Shown piece by piece: positions 1-12,565 of a DNA stretch of 64,000 nucleotides. Position numbers and translations under genes: made by a program. The stretch is from Dama dama (lineage: Eukaryota > Chordata > Mammalia > Artiodactyla > Cervidae). Where the stretch lies: assembly GCF_033118175.1 (NCBI RefSeq), contig NC_083714.1, positions 9,176,001 to 9,240,000 on the forward strand. The letters run 5' to 3'. The notes under the pieces are model-generated. The model saw nothing but the letters and a program-made list of their open reading frames with translations, made no database searches and was not told where the DNA came from. The first letter of the stretch is position 1. Each line of letters opens with the position of its first letter.

Positions 1-1071
1 TGCTTTCAATTTTTCACCTTTGAGAATAAAGTTTGCTATGATTTTATCATGTATGACTTTTATTATGTTGATTCGTGTTCTTTCTATGCCTGCTTTCTGG
101 AGTGTTTCTATCATAAATGCATGAATTTTGTCAGAGGCTTTCTCTGCATCTATGGAGATAACCATATGGTTTTTATCTTTTAGTTTGTTAATGCAATTTA
201 TCACATTGACTGATTTGCAAATATTGAAGAATCCTTGCATCCCTGGAATAAACCCTCTTGGTCATGATGTCTGACCTTTTGGATATGTTGTTGGATTCTG
301 TTTGCTAGAATTTGTTGAAGATTTTTCCTGTATGTTCATCAGTGATATTGGCCTTTAGTTTTCTTTTTTTGTGGCATCTTTGTCTGGTTTTGGGAATAGG
401 GTGATGGGGGCCTCATGAAATGAGTTTGGGGGTTTACCTTGTGCAATAATTTGGAAGAGTTTGAGTAGGATAGGTGTTAGCTCTTTAATTGTTTGGAGGA
501 ATTCACCTGTGAATCCAACTGGTCCTGGGCTTTTGTTTGTCCGAAGATTTTTTATTACAGTTTCAATTTCCCTGCTTTTGATGGGTCTGGTAAAATTTTC
601 TCTTTCTTCCTGGTTCAGTTTTGGAAGGTTATACTTTCTAAGAATTTGTCCATTTCTTCCTGCTGCTGATAGTAGTCTCTTGTGATCCTTTGTATTTCTG
701 TGTTGTCTGTTGTGATTTCTCCATTTCCATTTCTAGTTTTGTTGACTGGTTTGATTCTTCTCCCTTTTTTCCTGATGGGTCTGGCTAGTGATTTGTCAAT
801 TTTGTTTATCTTCTCAAAGAACCAACTTTTTCTTTTGTAAATCTTTACTATTGCTGCATTCAGTTCTTTTTCATTTATTTTGGCTCTGATTTTTATGATT
901 TTTTTTCCTTCTACTAACTTAGGGTTTGGATTTTTTAACTTATTTTTCAACCTGCTTTAGGTATAGTGTTACGCTGTCTATTTGATGTTTTTCTTGTTTG
1001 TTGAGGTAGGATTGTATTGCTATCAACTTCCCTCTTAGCACTGCTTTTACTGATTCCCGTAGGTTTTGGAA
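1..1071 (-). mobile_element. L1 LINE fragment, ORF2 endonuclease-RT linker to RT part, antisense
   Basis: Read on the minus strand, 615-950 encodes typical L1 ORF2 linker sequence (SWFFEKINKIDKSLARPIRK), and the flanking sequence continues the same ORF2 with stops and frameshifts. The element runs off the left edge of the window and stops abruptly near 1071, where BovB 5' UTR sequence begins. It is a dead fragment. Confidence 0.9.
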
Positions 1072-1460
1072 GCAGACAGCCCATAAACTAGAGAACAATT
1101 ATCTCAAGTCCTCCCACTGTTATGAAATTTCTAGGACCCAAAACAGATTTCCCACCCTGTGGATCCAGCAGAGGGACTGAGAACTCCCAGCGTATTTGAT
1201 TCTGGAGGCCAGTGGGTTTGGTTATGGAACTTCCACAGGACAAGGGAAACAGACGCTTGGAAGGCACAGACACAACCTTGTGTGCACCAGGACCCAGGAG
1301 CAAGGAGAAGGGAGGCCACGAGAGAGGCCAGTGAGTGTTCAGGAGTCTCTGGTGGAGGCGTGTGTGGACAGTGGCCTGCCATGGCTTCAGGAGCACTGAC
1401 TGTAACAGTCCTGGCATAAGTCCTTTTGAATGAGGTCGCCATTACCACCATGGGCATCAC
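1072..1460 (+). mobile_element. BovB (RTE) 5' UTR fragment
   Basis: This block matches, in opposite orientation, the 5' part of the antisense BovB at about 29,400-29,800. Both contain the stretch around GGAAACAGACGCTTGGA and the CACCAGGACCCAGGAG motif. Only the non-coding 5' region is present, so it is a truncated copy that is not attached to any ORF. Confidence 0.7.
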
Positions 1461-1690
1461 TGTTTCTTCATGAAATATGGAATTCTTTGTATTTCTCACA
1501 CATAAACCAGACAGTTTTCCACCATGAAATATGGAATTCTCTGTATCTCTTATATAAAAATCTGGGTGCTAATACTCTTTCATAAAGTTGGGCTTCTCTG
1601 TATCTCACATTTGAAGATCAGAATGGGGAATTTCCCATAAGAACTATGGAAATCTCTGTATTTCGTGTGAACCACTGGTTCTCAGGTACT
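1430..1690 (+). repeat. Degenerate ~60-bp tandem repeat, short array
   Basis: Several imperfect units repeat the theme 'tgaaatatggaattctctgt' followed by a CACATTTGAAGATC-like segment. The same array type is found at 43,610-44,260 and 50,256-51,530. In each case it lies directly in front of a TSPY-type upstream unit. Confidence 0.65.
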
Positions 1691-3574
1691 GAAACATGCG
1701 TTCTCTGTTACGATTCTGTCCCTGTGCCTCGCACGTGTGCATGTACAGGCGTGTGTTCATGTCGCCTGTGTTTGTGGGTGGTGCGTGGTTCTGGCCCACC
1801 TGCAGACGCAGAGATGAGGGTGACAGAACTTGAGACGTGGAACAACCAGTAGATGAGGCCCAAGGCACCCACAGCCTACGGGAGACTGGTCCACGCATCT
1901 CTGTGGTGCCCATGCCCAGGACAGCAACGAAGGAGGGATGGCCAGGGACAGCTCCTGACAGTGGGTCCATAAATCTGCAATTAGATAAAGAGACATAAAC
2001 AAGCTCACTATTTCTGCTGTGTTGTTTTGTCTGTTTGTGTTGTTAAGCAGGGGTAGAGGATTTGAGGAGTCACCCAGAGTAGATCAAGTGGTGTGGGGCT
2101 TTAAAACTGCTGCCTGTGGACCCCTCCGTCTGTGGGGCATTGGCTGCCGTGAGAATGGTAGGTATGCCTTCTGCAGGACCCAGGATTTTGATGAGACCAA
2201 GGTCCTTGAGAAAAGGGTAGAGACTGGGAGGAGGATGCAAGGAAAGAGAGCCTGCTTCACTGGAGACTTACTTTTGCCACACATGTGAGAAGGAGATAGC
2301 TGGAGGTCCTGGGCTAGTGCTGCCTAGCATCAGCCTGTCAGCCAGCACCCTCCTGCTCCCAGGATGGCACACATTGGCCCCATGCAAGACAAATGACGTG
2401 CTAAGGTAAGCACTTGGTTTGCAAGCCCAGGCATCCCAGGAGAGGCACGGCATGGGTATGGCCTCCATCCGGGCACTTCCTGGTAAATGGCCATGCAGAA
2501 AGGTGAGAAAAGCAATGGTGTGGGGTGCATGTGTGTGCCCCTGTGCTGGTGTGTGTCTGTGAGAGAGAGAACAGCAATGAAGCACGGTTGGTGGGCCGTT
2601 TGTATGCAAGGACCCTGGGGCAGTAAGAGACAGTTGGCAGTTCAGAGCCTGCTGGTTTTCAGGCTCCAGGGGTTCGTGAATAGCAGTCCTGCAAAAGAGG
2701 CCCCATTGCTTGCTCCAGAAGTTTTGACATTAATTTCCTCCTTTCTTGGCAGTTTCCTCCTTGGCCATGGAGGGCAAAGGGTTAAAGGTGTCAGTCTGCA
2801 CCTGAAGGAGAGTCCTGAAAGCCTCACGCGAGCACAACCTCTGCTCTCATCATGGAGTTCCTGAAGGAGACCTGCACCACATGACTCTCACAGGGACCCT
2901 GGATTCTAAGTGAGTGTCTTGGATGTCCCCCGGCCAAACCATTAGCTGGGTTCGGTGGCCCACACTGTGTAAAAGAGTTAGGGAATGCCTGAGCTGTAGG
3001 CAGACCTACCACAGGCTAACAAGGGCAGCAGAAAGAGAGCCTTGCCATTCAGCAAGTCAGTGAGGCCTGGTGGAATCAACCCCTCTTGGTGCATTTAGGA
3101 GAGGAATGCTGCTTCCTGTACAAGGGAGAGGAGAGCTGTGGGCGTAGGGCGGGCAGACATGCCAAGGTGCCTTTCGTGTGGGGCTCTCTGTCGGTTGGTA
3201 GTAGTAAACTGTAGAGCTGACAGGAAGGGAGGCTGAAACTTACCATTTCAGCTGTGGGTTCACTGCTTCATTTTGTCAGAGCCCCTCTGGATCCATGTGC
3301 ACCTTCTTCATGGCACTGTATCAGAGTCAGAGGCCTGTCACATTCTCTTTGACCTTTTGCGGGACCGGGCATCGATTTGGCCTTTTCCTGCTACAGCAAG
3401 ATAGCAATTGGGTGAAAAGGAAAACAGTTGCAAACGGAAAAGTACAGAGTAGGGAAGAGCAGCGGAACCTCACTCAGAAGGTGTCAGCCCTGGGGAGGGC
3501 GTGCTGGCCCTGTGATGAGCACGGCATTGGGAAGGAATGATCTTGAGAGGTGCATGCTGAGAAAAGGATGCTCT
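1690..3574 (+). repeat. TSPY-amplicon upstream unit, copy 1
   Basis: The first kilobase aligns by eye with 51,540-52,630 upstream of TSPY copy C. Shared landmarks are the 'tactgaaacatgcgttctctg' type opening, a TG-rich stretch, and the 'gtggggcttt-aaaac-' segment. I see no gene in it. Its continuation toward TSPY copy A is interrupted at 3575 by a BovB insertion and resumes after 6600. Homology of the part beyond about 2750 was not established. Confidence 0.6.
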
Positions 3575-3582
3575 AAGTCAGC

Positions 3583-5667
3583 TCCATGTCCGTTGTTCCA
3601 CGTCCGGTCCTAACTGGTTCTTCTTCACCTGCACACAGATTTCTCATGAGGCAGGTAAGGTGGTCTGCTATTCCAACCTCTTTAAGAATTTTCCACATTT
3701 TGCTGTGATCCACAACAAAGGCTTTGGAGTAGTCAGTAAAGCAGAAGTAGATGTTTTCAGGGAGCTCTCTTGCTTTTTTGATGATCCAACCGATGTTGGC
3801 AATTTGATCTCTCTGGTTCATCAGCATTTTCTAAATCTAGCCTGAACATCTTGAAGTTCACAGTTCACAAGCTGTTGAAGCCTGACTTGGAGAATTTTGA
3901 GCATTACTTTCCTAGTGTGTGACCTGAGCGCAACTGTGTGGTCATTTGAACGTTCTGTGGCATGGCCTTTGGGATGGGAATGAAAACTGACTTTTTCCAG
4001 TCCTGTGGCTACTGCTGAGTTTTCCAAATGTGCTGGCCTATTGAGTGCAGCACTTTCACAGCAGCATCTTTGAGGATTTGAAATAGCTCAATTGGAATTC
4101 CATCAGTTCCACTAGCTTTGTTGGTAGTGACGCTTCCCAAGGCTCACTTGACTTTGCATTCCAGGATGTCTGGCTCTAGGAGAGTGATCACACTATTGTG
4201 GTTATCTGGGTCGTGATGATCTTTTTTTATAGTCCTTCTGTGTATTCTTGCCACTTCTCCTTGATACCTTCTGCTTCTGTTAGGTCCAAACCATTTCTGC
4301 CCTTTATTGTGCCCATCTTTGCATGAAATGTTCCCTTGGTATCCCTGATTTTCTCAAAGAGATCTCTAGTCTTTTCCATTCTGTCGCTTTCCTGTATTTC
4401 TTTGCATTGATCACTGAGGAAGGCTTTCTTATCTCTCTGTGCTAATTCTTTGGCACTCTGTACTCAAATGGGTGTAGCTTTCCTTTTCTCCTTTGTCTTT
4501 AGCTTTTTTTCGATGCTCACCTATTTGAAAGGCCTCCTCAGAAAACCATTTTGCCTTTTTGCATTTCTTTTTCTTGGGGATGGTCTTGATCACTGCCTCC
4601 TGAACAATGTCACGAACCTCCATCCATAGTTCTTCAGGGACTTTGACTATCAGATCTAATCCCTTGAATCTATTCGTCACTTCCACTGTATAATCATAAG
4701 GGATTTCACATAGATCATACCTGAATGGCTTGGTGGTACCCCTACTTTCTTTAATTTAAGTCTGAATTTTGCAGTAAGGAGTTCATGATCTGAGCCACAG
4801 TCAGCTCTTTGTCTTCTTTTTGCTGACTTTATAGAGCTTCTCCATCTTTGGCAGCAAACAATATAATCAATCTGATTTTGGTATTGACCAAATAGTGATG
4901 TCCATGTGTAGAGTCTTCTCTTGTGTTGTTGGCAAAGGGTGTATGCTATGGCCAGTGCGTTCTCTTGGCAATACTCTGTTAGGCTTTGCCCTGCTTCCTT
5001 TTGTACTCCCAGGCCCAATTTTGCCTTTTTCTCCAGGCATCTCTTGATTTCCTACTTTAACATTCTAGTCCCCTATGATGTAAAAGACATATTTTTTGGT
5101 GTTAGTTCTAAAAGGTCTTGTAGGTCTTCCTAGAACCATTCAACTTCAGCTTCTTCAGCATTGCTGGTTGGGGCATAGACTTGGATTACTCTGATATTGA
5201 ATGGTTTGCCTTTGAAACGTGCAGAGATCATTCTGTCGTTTTGAGATTGCACCCAAGCACTGCATTTCAGACTCTTTTCTTGATTATGAGGGCTATACCA
5301 TTTCTTCTAAGCGATTCTTGCCCATAGTAGTAGATATATTGGTCATCTGAATTAACCCACCCAGTCAAGTCCATTTTAGTTCACTGATTCCTATACTATC
5401 AATGGTCACTCTTGCCATCACCTATTTGACCACTTCCAAATTACCTTGATTCATGGACCTAAGATTTCAAGTTCCTTTGCAATGTTGTTCTTCAGAGCAT
5501 CAGATTTTCCTTCCATTATCAGTTACGTTTTTCTTTGGCTCTGTCTCTTTATTCTTTCTGGAGCTATTTCTCCACTCTTCTCCAGTAGCATATTGGGCAC
5601 CTACTGACCCGGGGAGTTCATTGTGCAGTGTCATATCTTTTTTGCCTTTTCATACTGTTTGGTTCTG
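3583..5667 (-). mobile_element. BovB LINE, inverted 5' segment of a twin-primed insertion
   Basis: On the minus strand this reads in order from the endonuclease region (near 5650) through the linker (SDHELLTAKFRLKLKKVG near 4780) to the reverse transcriptase, ending at RTGRGTTD near 3600. The frame has many breaks. The element continues, in the opposite orientation, at 5668 with the next part of the RT, so the two blocks form one insertion whose 5' part was inverted. A short direct repeat AAGTCAGC lies just outside at 3575-3582 and again at 6593-6600, the expected target-site duplication. Confidence 0.85.
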
Positions 5668-6592
5668 AATTGGGAATGGAGTGTGTCAACACTGTATATT
5701 GTCATCCTGCTTATTTAAATTATGTGCAGAGTACATCATGCGAAAATCCAGGCTGGATGAAGCACAAGCTACAATCAAGATAGTCAGGAGACATATCAAC
5801 AACCTCAGATACGCAGATGACACCCCCCTTATGGCAGAAAGTGAAGAAGAACTGAAATGCCTCTTGATAAAAGTGAAAGAGGTGAGTGAAAAAGTTGGCT
5901 TAAAAGTCAGCATTCCAAAAACTAAGATCATGGCATCTGGTCCCATCACTTCATAGCAAATAGATGAGGAAATGCTGGAAACAGTGACAGACTTTATTTG
6001 GGGGGTGCTCCAAAATCACTAGAGATGGTGACTGCAGCCATGAAATTAAAAGACTCTTGCTCCTTGGAAGAAAAGCTATGAGTAACCTTGACAGCATATT
6101 TAAAAGCAGAAACATTACTTTGCTAACGAAGGTCCATCTAGTCAAAGCTATGGTTTTTCCAGTAGTCATGTATGGACATGAGAGTTGGTCTATAAAGAAC
6201 ATTGGGCACTGACGAATTCATGCTTTTGTACTGTGGCATTGGAGGAGATTCTTGAGAGTCCCTTGGACTATACGGAGATCAAATCAGTCAAACCTAAAGG
6301 ATATCAGTCCTGAATATTCCATGGCAGGACTGAAGCTGAAGCTGAAACTCTAATATCTGACCACCTGACGTGAAGAACTGACTCATTGGGAAAGACCCTG
6401 ATGCTGGGAAAGATAAAAGGTACAAGGGGAAAGGTGACAGAGGATGAGATGGTTAGATGGCATCACTGACTATTGGACATGAGTTTCAGTACGCCCCAGG
6501 AGTTGGTGATGTTCAGGGAAGCCTGGAGTGCTACAAGTCCTCGGGGTCGCAACGAGTGGGACACGACTGAGAGACTGAACTGAACTGAAATG
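5668..6592 (+). mobile_element. BovB LINE, sense 3' segment of the same insertion
   Basis: The plus strand starts with the RT motif block (CILSSCLFKLCAEYIM, then NLRYADDT near 5800, the YADD catalytic motif). It continues to the canonical BovB 3' end with the CTGAACTGAACTGAA tail at about 6577-6590. Stops and frameshifts interrupt the ORF. It directly continues the element position at which the inverted block stops. Confidence 0.85.
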
Positions 6593-6600
6593 AAGTCAGC

Positions 6601-8519
6601 CAAGTGCAAAACCCCTGGCCATCTCTGTGTGGTTCCTGGAAGGAAAGCCCAGGGAAAGGAAGCATGCCAAAGTGATGGGCACTGTGAACCTGCGCAACAT
6701 GATGGGAGGACACAGAACACAGGGGCACATCACTCAGCTCTCCATGGGGAGAACTTCCAAACCCGCCCACCTCTTTACAGGTCGCTTCCCCTCATGAGCA
6801 AATCCAAGGACTGTATAACCTTCCAGGGTAAGTCATAGAGGTTGAAGAGGACTTTGACTTGATTGAAGAGCGAATGAAAGAATGTGACCAGGAAAAAAAA
6901 GAGGGGTGCTTATAAATTCCATTATTCTGGATAAGTAGACCTATAGTTCTGTATATGTGCAAGTCTCCTTTAAGGTTGCATGTGTGTGTCTGTGTATGAG
7001 CTATCAGAACGGGCTGGGATGGGAGATGGAAGAATGGACACCAAAAACGTGAAAGAACTTGTGTAAAGTATACAGACCATGGGACAGCAGAAGCATGGAA
7101 GCCAGGGAAATGAGCCTAAGGATCTCACCAAGCAAGCAAGCAAGCTGTAATTGGAAACAAGCTGCTGCATCCTGGATCCCTGCCAGAAAGGAAGGGCTGG
7201 AAGAAAGCAACTGGGGGTGGTCAGTGAGAATGCACAGAATATGAAAAAGAGAATGGGGTAGATTCCCAGGCACAGAAGAGGCAGGGCCTACAGCCCTTGG
7301 ACACCCAGCTACAGAGACCTTCCTGTCCTTCTCAAGTGCAGGAACATTCCCCGGCATGACCAGGCACATGAGCACACCTTGCCTTTTTTGTAAGCTTTGG
7401 GAGACAGACAGACACTGCAGCATAAGCCCCTGCTACCTGCAGAGTTTGCCAGTTTGAAACATCACTCTTTGTATTCTTCGCAGAACCCTTGGGTATCAGG
7501 ACTATGCAAAGCATGGGTTAGGTTGATTCTCTCACTGCTCCCATCCCCACAGGGCTGGGGAGACATGGTAGGCTGTGATGTGTTCTCATGTGGACGCTAG
7601 ATGAGAACAGAACAACTTGCAAAGGGCCTCTATATGGTAAATGGGCAGACTTCAATTCCTCTAGTACCAAAGAATCATGGCCCTTAATGCAGTGCTGTCC
7701 TTAATATCTCACTGACTGGCATTCCAACAGGGTTCTGGGAGTTCCTTCATGCCAGGAAGAGCATGCCCTGTTTCTGCCTCTCTCCAAAGTGTGGCCAAGT
7801 CGCCTTAGTCCTGTGCAGTGTTCATGTCTGTCATGCAAGGGACGGAAGGACGCCTGTTCCCTGCTGTGGTTCAGCAGAGATTGCCTGTGTTCGCCTCTCA
7901 AGTTTGAGAAAGCATCGTCCGACTGTGTGGACTGACAATGTCGGATCTCCCCTGGATGCACCTCACACATTGCCCCCCTGCCTTTCATTGGACACATTGG
8001 GAGAGCGCCCAATGGTTAAAGGTCCTCTGGGACACAGGAATGTGCTTTTTTGATATGGAAGCAAGGAACTCGTGGTTCGAATTTCCAGAGGCCAAGTCAA
8101 TGGAAGTTGGCATGCGGGAGGTGCCAGATACAAGACAGGGAAAGTATCTGGACAGGAACGTTGACTGGAGCAAAGGCAGTCACGTGTGGGCGCTGGAGCC
8201 CAGGACCCCCTGGAGCAATTCCCCCTAGGCTAGGGGTGTGTCCCTGGAGGGTGCCTCCCACTACCTTCTCTGTGATTGGTCGAGATTTTGGCCCAGCAAC
8301 CTGGGCGTGACTCACAGCTCCAGCAGCCTAGGGGGCCCGAGTGCCTGGGTGATTCAGGCTGGAATGTGCACCATGCCCCAGGCCATTCCCCACCGTTTTC
8401 TTCAGTCTCAGAACACCCCGAGAAGAATCAAGCCATCTCCAGAGGGTGATGGCAGCCTGTTGGCAGGCTGTGCATGCCACCTGCCATGTTGTCATGTCCA
8501 TCCCCTTAACTGCTGCCCC
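6601..8519. other. No gene recognised; sequence between BovB and TSPY copy A
   Basis: The stretch is not clearly an interspersed repeat and holds no convincing ORF with domain signal. Its position between the BovB and TSPY exon 1 suggests it is the remainder of the TSPY upstream unit. Unlike copies B and C, no close match to their promoter regions was seen here. Confidence 0.4.
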
Positions 8520-10887
8520 AGCTCCGGGTGAAGGCCAGGGCCATGTGGAGAGTGAGACAGCCAGAAGAAGGCCGGAGCTCTGGAGGACTGTGGAACTTTA
8601 TAGTTGTGATCCTGGGTTCAGTGGGCAGGGCCTCTGTGACCTGCCAGCACCATGGGGTCATCAGGGACGTTGCAGGCACCAGGGGATGTTCTAGGTGAGG
8701 AGGTTGCTCTCTTCAGGGTGGAGGCCGTGTGGAAGTCACCGACCTGGAGGGGGAAGAATTGGTGGGGATCGTGCTACTGCTGGTTCCAGCTGCTGGTGGT
8801 AGACATTATGTAGGAGATGGAGGTGTTGACTGACAAGGAGAAGGAGCAGGTGTCCTCGTAGGTGTGTGAGGAGAAGCCAAAGGAGTAGAGCCAGGAACAT
8901 TCAAGGCCAGGAGCCCCAAGTGACTACCCTGCGCTGGAGGGACTAGAGTTAGTGGCAGCCCTGCAGGCGGAGATGAGCTCTCAGCATGAGAAAGACCACA
9001 GGACCTGCGCTCCTATCAGGAGGAAGAACCAACAGAGGAAGAAGGCTCACGTGGCTAGAAGAAGTGCCATCATCCAGGGCATCCCTGGCTTCTGGGCCAA
9101 AGCCATATCCTGACCTCCACTCCATGGGTTCGGATTCTCAGGAGGAAGACATGGAGGGGGGGCAGGAGGAAGTTTTGGGAAGAGGGCACAGGCAAGGTGA
9201 GGGGGCTGAGGGAAGAGGGGCTGGTGGAGTGGCGGTCTCCAAAGGCACCTCGAGAGGAGAGCCTGGGCAGGGCCACCACAGCTATACGTGTCAGAGGCAT
9301 GATTCTTGGTGCCTCTTTTACTCCTGCATCTGAAGAGCAGATGCACAGGAGTCTCCTGGCGGGGACACTATGTCAGGAGTTACCAGTGATAGTAGGCCAG
9401 AGGAACATTCCCAGAGAGCTTTCATCGCAAATGTGGATAATCCTGGAAAGTAGTAGAGACAGCAGAAGTCTCACAACCCATCCCAGTCAGTCAGAGCCCC
9501 TGACGGTTTCCCCACGAGTGCAGTGCAGAAGCACGGGGGTGTCCACCATTGTGGAGCTGGAAGGGACTGCTGTCCTTGTATGCTACGAGTGAAAGATGAC
9601 TGCAGACACATCCTTGCCACCCCCTTTTTTTTTTTCTTGCCACCCCTTTTGAAGACAGGTAGCAGACCAGAGACCCAGGGCTTTCTTGCTAAACACACAC
9701 ATAGACACACAATCATACCCACACACAACACACACACTTACCACAGACAAGACGTGCTGCAGAGACTGCCGTTCCTGACATTCTAAACAGTGACATGGCG
9801 CTACCTAACAAACACAGGCCAGGCAGAAATCAGGAGCAGTCAGAAACACTCTCCCTAGGCAGATGCAGATAGCCTCAGATGCAGGAGACCACGGGGGACC
9901 GAGACTCATGAGCGTGCCTGATGGTATGGCAGGGGCTGGGGACAGCGGTGGGGTGGCTGGGCACGAAGGAGTGCCCAGAGCCCTTGTAGATGCCTGTGTC
10001 AGCATCCTTGTTCTGCCCCAGACAAGCCCTGTTGCTCGTGGCACTCCCTTGCCCATCATGTGACATGACTGGCTCCTTGACGTAAAGCAGATTATGAACC
10101 ACCCCCAGGTGTCCATCATTATCAGTAACCAACATGAAGACTTGGTTAACGACATGATGGATTTGAAGGTCTGTGAGGGAGACTCAGAGGACCGGTGGGT
10201 AGGGGAGCTAAATGGGGAAGGATGAGGGGGAATCATGTTATCCCTGTGCATGTGGTGTGAGCATTCGGAGAAGAGTAGCAGAAGCTGTTGATGGCAAGCT
10301 GAGGCCCCTAGAAGCTTGCACCTTTTCCCTCTTCCTGGTCCTGAAATGTGCAGGAGCTGAGCCGTCCCTGGTCTTGCTGCAAGCTGATATTTTCCTTTTG
10401 GAACAACCCCTACTTGTGGAAGACAGTGATCATTAAGGAATACCACCTTGACACTGCTGTCACAACTTAGCTCCCAGTGCAGTGTGAGTGGGTGGGGGAG
10501 GGAGTGCATGCTCCTCCTGCGTGATCCTACCCTGTCTCCCCTGTATTCCTCCAGGATCCAGGTTTCCTCCAGGGTGCGTCATTTGCCTCTAGCCCACTAA
10601 CTCTGGGATTATGAAAGGGGAGCTCCCAGCCATGGGCTGCACAGCAGCAGCCTTAACTTCCTCAACTGGCTGTCAGATCACAACTGCCCAGGATCAAACA
10701 GGATTGCTGAGGTGGAGTCTCTCTGGGCCTCTGCAGAATTGGTGATTGCTATTAGAGTTCTTGGCTGCTCATGGGAGGGTTTGGGGCCTGGTCAGCCCAG
10801 TGCTGGCCTTGTTCTTGTTGCCAGTAGATCATCGACGAAGACTTGTTGATCGATCCCCTGCAGCACTACCCAGGTAGAAGGTTCTGA
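8520..10887 (+). pseudogene. TSPY: TSPY pseudogene, copy A (five exon remnants)
   Basis: TSPY encodes a SET/NAP-domain testis protein, usually multicopy on the mammalian Y. Exon 1 remnant (about 8520-9104) has many stops but ends with the family signature SAIIQGIPGFWAKA. The intron donor after it is AT instead of GT. Exon 2 (10,091-10,168) is open and reads IMNHPQVSIIISNQHEDL and on to DMMDLK. Exon 3 (10,354-10,459) is open (NNPYLWKTVIIKEYHLDTA) but its donor is TC instead of GT. Exon 4 (10,555-10,711) has early stops and then reads NFLNWLSDHNCPGSNRIAE. Exon 5 (from 10,828) reads IIDEDLLIDPLQHYPGRRF and stops at 10,885. The lost donors and broken exon 1 make a functional product very unlikely. 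Exon order and spacing show a DNA-level duplication and not a retrocopy. Confidence 0.88.
9694..9740. repeat. (CA)n-rich microsatellite in TSPY copy A intron 1
   Basis: An interrupted run of ACAC dinucleotides. A similar tract sits at the equivalent place in copy B (about 46,655-46,672), which supports common descent of the introns. Confidence 0.8.
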
Positions 10888-11860
10888 ATCAAGAGGTAAC
10901 TGGGAGAACATGGGTTGTGAGGGGATCAGCAGCTGGGCCCTGAAGGCACAGCCGTGTAGAGGCCAGGACACTCGTTTCCCACATGGGGAATCTCAGGCTC
11001 ATGCAGGCTGGATGTGGAGCCTGGATTCGTGTCATGCACATAGACTGGATGATTGAGGACCTCATCCTCAAGTCATGTTCAAGTCACTTCATCTCCAAGT
11101 CCTACACGAAGCAGCTGTGCTTACAGCATGAGAGTCCTATGTGAGTCTGATAGAGGCAGGGTTAATCTAGCTCCTTCATCAGAATCTTCCTTCCCTGGGT
11201 CCTGCCATCCACAGGCCTCCTGCTGCTCACTGAGTTTGAGATTCCCTGAGTCTTTCACCCCCACCCCTTCTCCTGGGAAGCCCCACCATTTGCAGCGGGC
11301 TTCTGTCTGCTGTCACATTGCACTTTTGTGCTGAATTTGGAGTCTTCTCTGAATTTCCACATCCACCGCTTGGCCTCTCACCACCAACACACAGTCAAAG
11401 CTGGAAATGGCTTAAGGGTGGCTGGTGATAATACTGAAGGGCTGGGGAAGAAATGGACAGGGATCCCAAAAGGGCAGGACATGGAGCCTCCTGACATCGT
11501 CTCCCACATTGCTGGACATGGGCGTCTTCAGCTACTGAAACACCTGTGTTCTCTGTTTGTGTTTATGTCCCTGTATCTTGCACGGGTGTGTGTACACAGG
11601 TGTCCTTGTGTCGCCTGTCTTTGTGCGTGTGTCTGACCCACTGAAGACACAGAGGTGAAGGCAACAGAACGTGAGATGTGGAGCAACCAGAAGAGGAGGC
11701 ACGAGGCATCCACAGACTCAGGGAGAGTGGTCGTGGTATCTCCGCAGTGCCCGTTTCCAGGATAGAAGTGAGGAAAGGATGGCCAGTGACAACAGTCCTG
11801 CAAGTGCCAGCCAATCGCACAAATAGCATCTCCTGAACTTCTAGGCCATTGCACTGCAGT
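10888..11860 (+). repeat. TSPY copy A 3' flank followed by another upstream-unit start
   Basis: About 11,040-11,220 resembles 56,540-56,680 downstream of TSPY copy C. From about 11,500 ('cagctactgaaacacctgtg') the sequence matches the upstream units at 1690, 44,260 and 51,540. A further head-to-tail amplicon unit therefore starts here, and it is cut off near 11,860 with no exons following. Confidence 0.6.
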
Positions 11861-12369
11861 TGGTGTAGTCTTCTATTCTGCCCTCTCGTGGAGAAATAGA
11901 AGAATGCTTATGAATGTAATTTATAAAATCCAGATGTATTCTTTACATGTTGAAAAAGATACCGTATAATTTGGATGACCACCAATTGTGGGAGAAACAA
12001 GAGACAGCATCACCAGACCCCTTTCAATGAGTGCTAAGCCCACTGAAACATGCCAAAACCAGAGTATGACAGGACTCCTTGACATTCAGAAGCATGTCAG
12101 GTAGATTTCCTTGCCAGGACTGTGGCATTTATTGTTCCTTCTTCTTGGAATGCTCTTCCCTTAGGTACCAATACGGCCTGCTCCCTCACTTCTTCCTGAT
12201 CTGTGCTTAATTGCCATCTTTCAGGGAGACTTTCCCTCATTATCTTGAGTAAAAGAATAACATCATACCTACACACACCCTTTCCGTGATCTAGCAACTC
12301 ATGTCCATTGAGTCTGTGATGCCATCCAACCATCTCATCCTCTGTCATCCCTTCTCCCCCATCTTTTAT
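11861..12369. repeat. Segmentally duplicated block with a small antisense BovB/BovA-type tail
   Basis: The opening ('ggagaaatagaagaatgctt') is nearly identical to 30,630-30,720 and related to 35,090-35,125. About 12,290-12,360 is an antisense piece of the BovB/BovA 3' region ('gatgccatccaaccatctca'). Confidence 0.6.
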
Positions 12370-12565
12370 GTGCATTTCTCTAATAATTACTGATGTTGAG
12401 CATTTTTTATGTGTTTTTTAGCCACTTGTATGTCTTCTTTGGAGAAATGTCTGTTTAGATCTGCCCATTTTTTATTGAGTTTTTTTTCTTTTTTGGATAC
12501 TGGCCTACATAAGCCCTTTGTATGTTTTGGAGAATAATGCCTTGACAACTAATGAGGTTTGTGAC
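12370..12565 (-). mobile_element. L1 ORF2 3'-region fragment, antisense
   Basis: Typical antisense L1 text (CATTTCTCTAATAATTA, then GGAGAAATGTCTGTTTAG). Its right end ('ttgacaactaatga') resembles the right end of the antisense L1 at about 31,550. A sense L1-like 3' tail occurs beyond the following BovB (about 14,505-14,560), so this may be an inverted L1 that BovB later split. Confidence 0.7.

Noticed and set aside
9805..10509. 234-codon minus-strand open frame
   Set aside because: It lies antisense to TSPY copy A exons 2-3 and introns, has no domain signal, and is explained by chance in stop-poor sequence.
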